In this document: positions 5,252-7,666 of the stretch, one piece after another
Numbering within the stretch: the stretch's first letter is position 1
Layout of the letters: every line of letters begins with the position of its first letter
NCBI GenBank assembly: GCA_023449275.1
Contig: JAEXJM010000067.1
Coordinates: forward strand, 1-7,666
From: Pseudomonadota bacterium
GTDB lineage: Bacteria; Pseudomonadota; Gammaproteobacteria; Burkholderiales; Burkholderiaceae_D
Length of the DNA: 7,666 bases
Direction of reading: 5' to 3'
Position numbers and translations under genes: made by a program
The notes under the pieces: model-generated
Databases searched by the model: none
What the model saw: only the letters and a program-made list of their open reading frames with translations
Told to the model about the DNA's origin: nothing

Positions 5252-6235
5252 ATGAAAAACAAGAGAAGGTTAACCTCCGTCGCTCCCATGCTCGACTGGA
5301 CTGACCGGCATTGCCGGTATTTTCACCGCCTGATAAGCCGCCATACCTGGCTCTACACGGAAATGGTCACGACCGGAGCCTTGCTGTATGGTGACGTCGC
5401 CCGGCATCTGGACTTTTCAGAAGAAGAACATCCTGTCGCGCTGCAACTGGGCGGAAGCGAACCGTCCGAACTGGCGAAATGCGCCAGACTGGGCGAAAAA
5501 TGGGGATACGACGAAATCAACCTGAACTGCGGCTGTCCGTCGGAAAGAGTGCAGAAGGGCGCCTTCGGAGCGTGCCTCATGTCCGAATCGGCACTCGTTG
5601 CCAATTGTGTCAAAGCCATGCAGGACGCCGTCTCCATCGACGTGACCGTCAAGCACCGGATCGGCATCGACACAATCGAATCCTACGACTTTGTCCGGGA
5701 CTTCATCGGTGACATCGCACAGGCAGGATGCAAAACCTTCATCGTCCATGCCCGCAACGCCATTTTGAAAGGCCTTTCCCCGAAAGAAAACCGGGAAATC
5801 CCGCCTCTGCGTTATGACGTCGTCTACCGGCTGAAAAAAGACTTTCCCGATCTCGAAATCCTACTGAACGGCGGCATCGAAACGGCAGACGAGGTCGAAG
5901 AACACCTCAAACACGTCGATGGCGTCATGATCGGGCGGGCCGCCTATCATTATCCATACCGCATGGCCGAATTCGATACCCGCTTTTATAACGATCCCGG
6001 ACACGCCAATACCCCCGAACAGGTCGTCAGGGCCATGATGCCCTACATCGAAAAACAGCTTTCCCTTTACGGCAGCAAAGGCCTGAAAATGCACGGCATC
6101 ACCCGCCACATGCTGGGCCTCATGACCGGCTTGCCGGGCGCCAGACGCTTCCGGCAGATTCTTTCCGATCCGGCAAAACTCGCCAGTGGCGATCCGGCCG
6201 TCCTTCTGGAAGCGCTTGCCGCCGTCCGGCTCTGA
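5252..6235 (+). CDS. dusA: tRNA-dihydrouridine(20/20a) synthase DusA
   Basis: An FMN-dependent, NADPH-using enzyme that reduces uridine 20/20a in the tRNA D-loop. From this start it has 327 residues, normal for DusA. It opens with the DusA signature 'SVAPMLDWTDRHCR' (residues 9-22), followed by 'YTEMVTTGAL' and 'EEHPVALQLGG'. The active site 'NLNCGCPSERVQKG' contains the proton-donor cysteine C95. 'VKHRIGID' (K134), 'HARNAILKGLSPKENREIPPL' (from H166), the FMN phosphate-binding 'NGGI' (206-209) and 'VMIGRAAYHYPY' (225-236) follow. The C-terminal helical tRNA-binding domain includes 'HGITRHMLGLMTGLPGARRFR'. The frame is open to ATG 5171, adding 27 residues with no family resemblance. Neither start has a strong Shine-Dalgarno, so 5252 was chosen by similarity to E. 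coli DusA, whose signature is likewise near the N-terminus. It is transcribed toward ftsH, 265 bp away. Confidence 0.95.
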   Translation: MKNKRRLTSVAPMLDWTDRHCRYFHRLISRHTWLYTEMVTTGALLYGDVARHLDFSEEEHPVALQLGGSEPSELAKCARLGEKWGYDEINLNCGCPSERVQKGAFGACLMSESALVANCVKAMQDAVSIDVTVKHRIGIDTIESYDFVRDFIGDIAQAGCKTFIVHARNAILKGLSPKENREIPPLRYDVVYRLKKDFPDLEILLNGGIETADEVEEHLKHVDGVMIGRAAYHYPYRMAEFDTRFYNDPGHANTPEQVVRAMMPYIEKQLSLYGSKGLKMHGITRHMLGLMTGLPGARRFRQILSDPAKLASGDPAVLLEALAAVRL

Positions 6236-6500
6236 TTCCCCTGCACGAAAACCGTCCCGTTTCCCCCGCCAGGGTCAGGGCCACCCGGCCTGCACAGCCC
6301 GCCCGTCTATGGCAGAATAAAGACCGGTAAGCCTGCCAAAAGATTGACGGGCACGAAATCCGGACCGACCGGACCCGTTTCCCTCCCGCTTTTATTGTCG
6401 CGGATCAAGCAGGCGAAACCACCCGACCTTATCCTTGAACCATCGTGGCCGACCTGATCGGCCGCCCGTTCAATACGGTTCACATATCATTGGGGGAAAA
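6236..6500. other. dusA-ftsH intergenic region
   Basis: 265 bp with no gene that I can support. It holds a hairpin at 6447-6463 (ggccga/tcggcc, 5-nt loop) without a T-run, a possible weak stem tggcag/ctgcca (6310-6338), and a -35-like TTGACG (6344-6349) lacking a good -10 at standard spacing. CTTGAAC at 6434-6440 recalls a heat-shock -35, but no matching CCCCAT-type -10 follows. The ftsH start has a GGGGGA (6492-6497) three bases before ATG. Confidence 0.4.
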
Positions 6501-7666
6501 ATGGACGACAACAGCACCCAACGAAACCAGTGGTTCATCTGGTACATCGCTTTCGCCATTCTCGGCGTGCTTCTCGCGCGCGGATTCTGGGCGGATTACA
6601 ATACCGTCGAACCCCTGCCGTACAGTACCTTCATGCAGCAGCTCGACGCCGGAAACGTCAAACAGGTCGATATCGTCGGCGACCAGATCAGGGGCGTGCT
6701 GAAAGAACCTGTCAATGGCAGGACCGACTTCACCACCACCCGTGTGGACAACACGCTGGCGGCACAACTCGCCCGACATGACGTCGAATTCACCGGCGTC
6801 ATCCAGAGCACGTTTCTGAAAGACATCCTCGGCTGGATCATCCCGACCGCCATCTTCTTCGGCATCTGGATGTTCCTGATGCGCCGGATGGCAAATCAGG
6901 CAGGCATGGGCGGCGGCAGTGGCGGCTTCATGTCCATCGGCAAGAGCCGTGCCAAAATCTACGTCGAAAAAGACATCAAAATCACCTTCGACGATGTCGC
7001 CGGCGTCGATGAAGCCAGAGAAGAACTTCAGGAAGTCGTCGGCTTTCTGAAAAACCCGGCCACCTATGGCCGTCTGGGCGGGCGCATTCCCCATGGCATC
7101 CTGCTGGTCGGGCCTCCCGGAACCGGCAAAACCCTGCTGGCCCGCGCCGTTGCCGGTGAAGCGGGCGTCCCGTTCTTCTCCATCAACGGCTCCGAATTCG
7201 TCGAAATGTTCGTCGGCGTCGGTGCCGCACGCGTCCGTGACCTCTTCGAACAGGCACGAAAACAGGCTCCGGCCATCATCTTCATCGATGAGATCGACGC
7301 ACTGGGCAAGGCACGGGGAGCCTACGGCGTCGGAGGCCATGACGAAAAGGAACAGACACTGAACCAGTTGCTGGCCGAACTCGACGGTTTCGATTCCACT
7401 TCCGGGCTTGTCCTGCTGGGGGCGACCAACCGGCCGGAAATCCTCGATCCCGCATTGCTCAGGGCAGGGCGCTTCGACCGCCAGATCCTCGTAGACCGTC
7501 CCGACAAGTCGGGCCGTATCCAGATCCTCCGGGTCCACCTCAAGAAAATCAAGCTGGGCAACGACATCAACGTCGACCAGATTGCCGCCTTAACGCCCGG
7601 CTTTTCCGGAGCCGACCTCGCCAACCTGGTCAATGAGGCAGCCATCCTTGCCACACGGCGCAGGCA
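6501..7666 (+). CDS. ftsH: ATP-dependent zinc metalloprotease FtsH (5' part)
   Basis: A membrane-anchored AAA+ protease that extracts and degrades damaged membrane proteins and selected cytosolic ones. Visible are 388 codons: TM1 (about 11-28), a periplasmic domain (30-107), TM2 (108-127), a Gly-rich linker (136-142), and the AAA module with Walker A 'GPPGTGK' (204-210), pore loop 'MFVG' (236-239), Walker B 'IIFIDEID' (259-266), the second region of homology with arginine fingers R321 and R324, and the start of the lid ('GFSGADLANLVNEAA'). The HEXXH zinc site and protease domain lie beyond the window edge, so proteolytic competence cannot be judged. The 'GGHDEKEQTLNQLL' sequence (279-292) and neighbouring dusA, instead of rlmE, suggest the second FtsH type found beside the housekeeping copy in many proteobacteria. 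The start at 6501 is supported by GGGGGA just upstream. Confidence 0.95.
   Translation, partial: MDDNSTQRNQWFIWYIAFAILGVLLARGFWADYNTVEPLPYSTFMQQLDAGNVKQVDIVGDQIRGVLKEPVNGRTDFTTTRVDNTLAAQLARHDVEFTGVIQSTFLKDILGWIIPTAIFFGIWMFLMRRMANQAGMGGGSGGFMSIGKSRAKIYVEKDIKITFDDVAGVDEAREELQEVVGFLKNPATYGRLGGRIPHGILLVGPPGTGKTLLARAVAGEAGVPFFSINGSEFVEMFVGVGAARVRDLFEQARKQAPAIIFIDEIDALGKARGAYGVGGHDEKEQTLNQLLAELDGFDSTSGLVLLGATNRPEILDPALLRAGRFDRQILVDRPDKSGRIQILRVHLKKIKLGNDINVDQIAALTPGFSGADLANLVNEAAILATRRR

Noticed and set aside
6434..6470. Possible heat-shock (sigma32) promoter before ftsH
   Set aside because: CTTGAAC resembles the -35, but no CCCCAT-like -10 occurs at the required spacing.
6480..7538. A 352-codon frame antisense to ftsH
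   Set aside because: It is a long shadow frame caused by GC-rich third positions; its Asp/Gly-rich composition is low-complexity and the other strand is an unmistakable FtsH.
1..7666. CRISPR array, insertion sequence, integrase or phage genes
   Set aside because: No regularly spaced direct repeats other than the short tandem arrays described, and no transposase, integrase or phage protein in any frame.

Overview
This window reads as chromosomal DNA from a Gram-negative proteobacterium, most likely a betaproteobacterium. The support is a DusA-type tRNA dihydrouridine synthase, an FtsH of the 'GGHDEKEQTLNQLL' subtype, two DUF2569 membrane proteins, and moderate GC with GC-rich third codon positions in the clear genes. 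An Oxalobacter-like gut organism would fit, but that is an impression from memory and not something the sequence proves.

Layout. Bases 1-364 hold no convincing gene: a 4 x 14 bp tandem repeat, two operator-like palindromes and a sigma70-like promoter leading into the first gene. Bases 365-1367 hold two paralogous DUF2569 four-helix membrane proteins that face each other and overlap tail to tail by 23 bp. Bases 1527-1859 (minus) encode a small exported protein made almost entirely of 11-residue 'V-x-x-V-D-S/A-F-P-D' repeats. Bases 2131-3498 (minus) encode a PAS-like/GAF/GGDEF diguanylate cyclase with a four-cysteine cluster in its sensor domain. Bases 3499-3946 hold its promoter, a strand-biased purine-rich tract and an intrinsic terminator. 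That terminator belongs to a 41-codon small gene at 3947-4072 (minus), which also has a strong ribosome binding site and a plausible promoter. Bases 4073-5251 are largely non-coding and AT-rich, with a cluster of DnaA-box-like 9-mers and a long imperfect hairpin. The right end is conserved: dusA (5252-6235, plus) and the first 388 codons of a second-type ftsH (from 6501, plus, cut by the window edge).

Function. The right end serves tRNA modification and membrane protein quality control. The left and centre look accessory: c-di-GMP signalling, unknown membrane proteins, a secreted repeat protein and a small hydrophobic Cys-rich protein. No mobile element, CRISPR array, tRNA or rRNA was found. 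The least explained items are the VDSFPD-repeat protein, the 41-aa small protein, the overlapping DUF2569 pair, and the DnaA-box/hairpin region.
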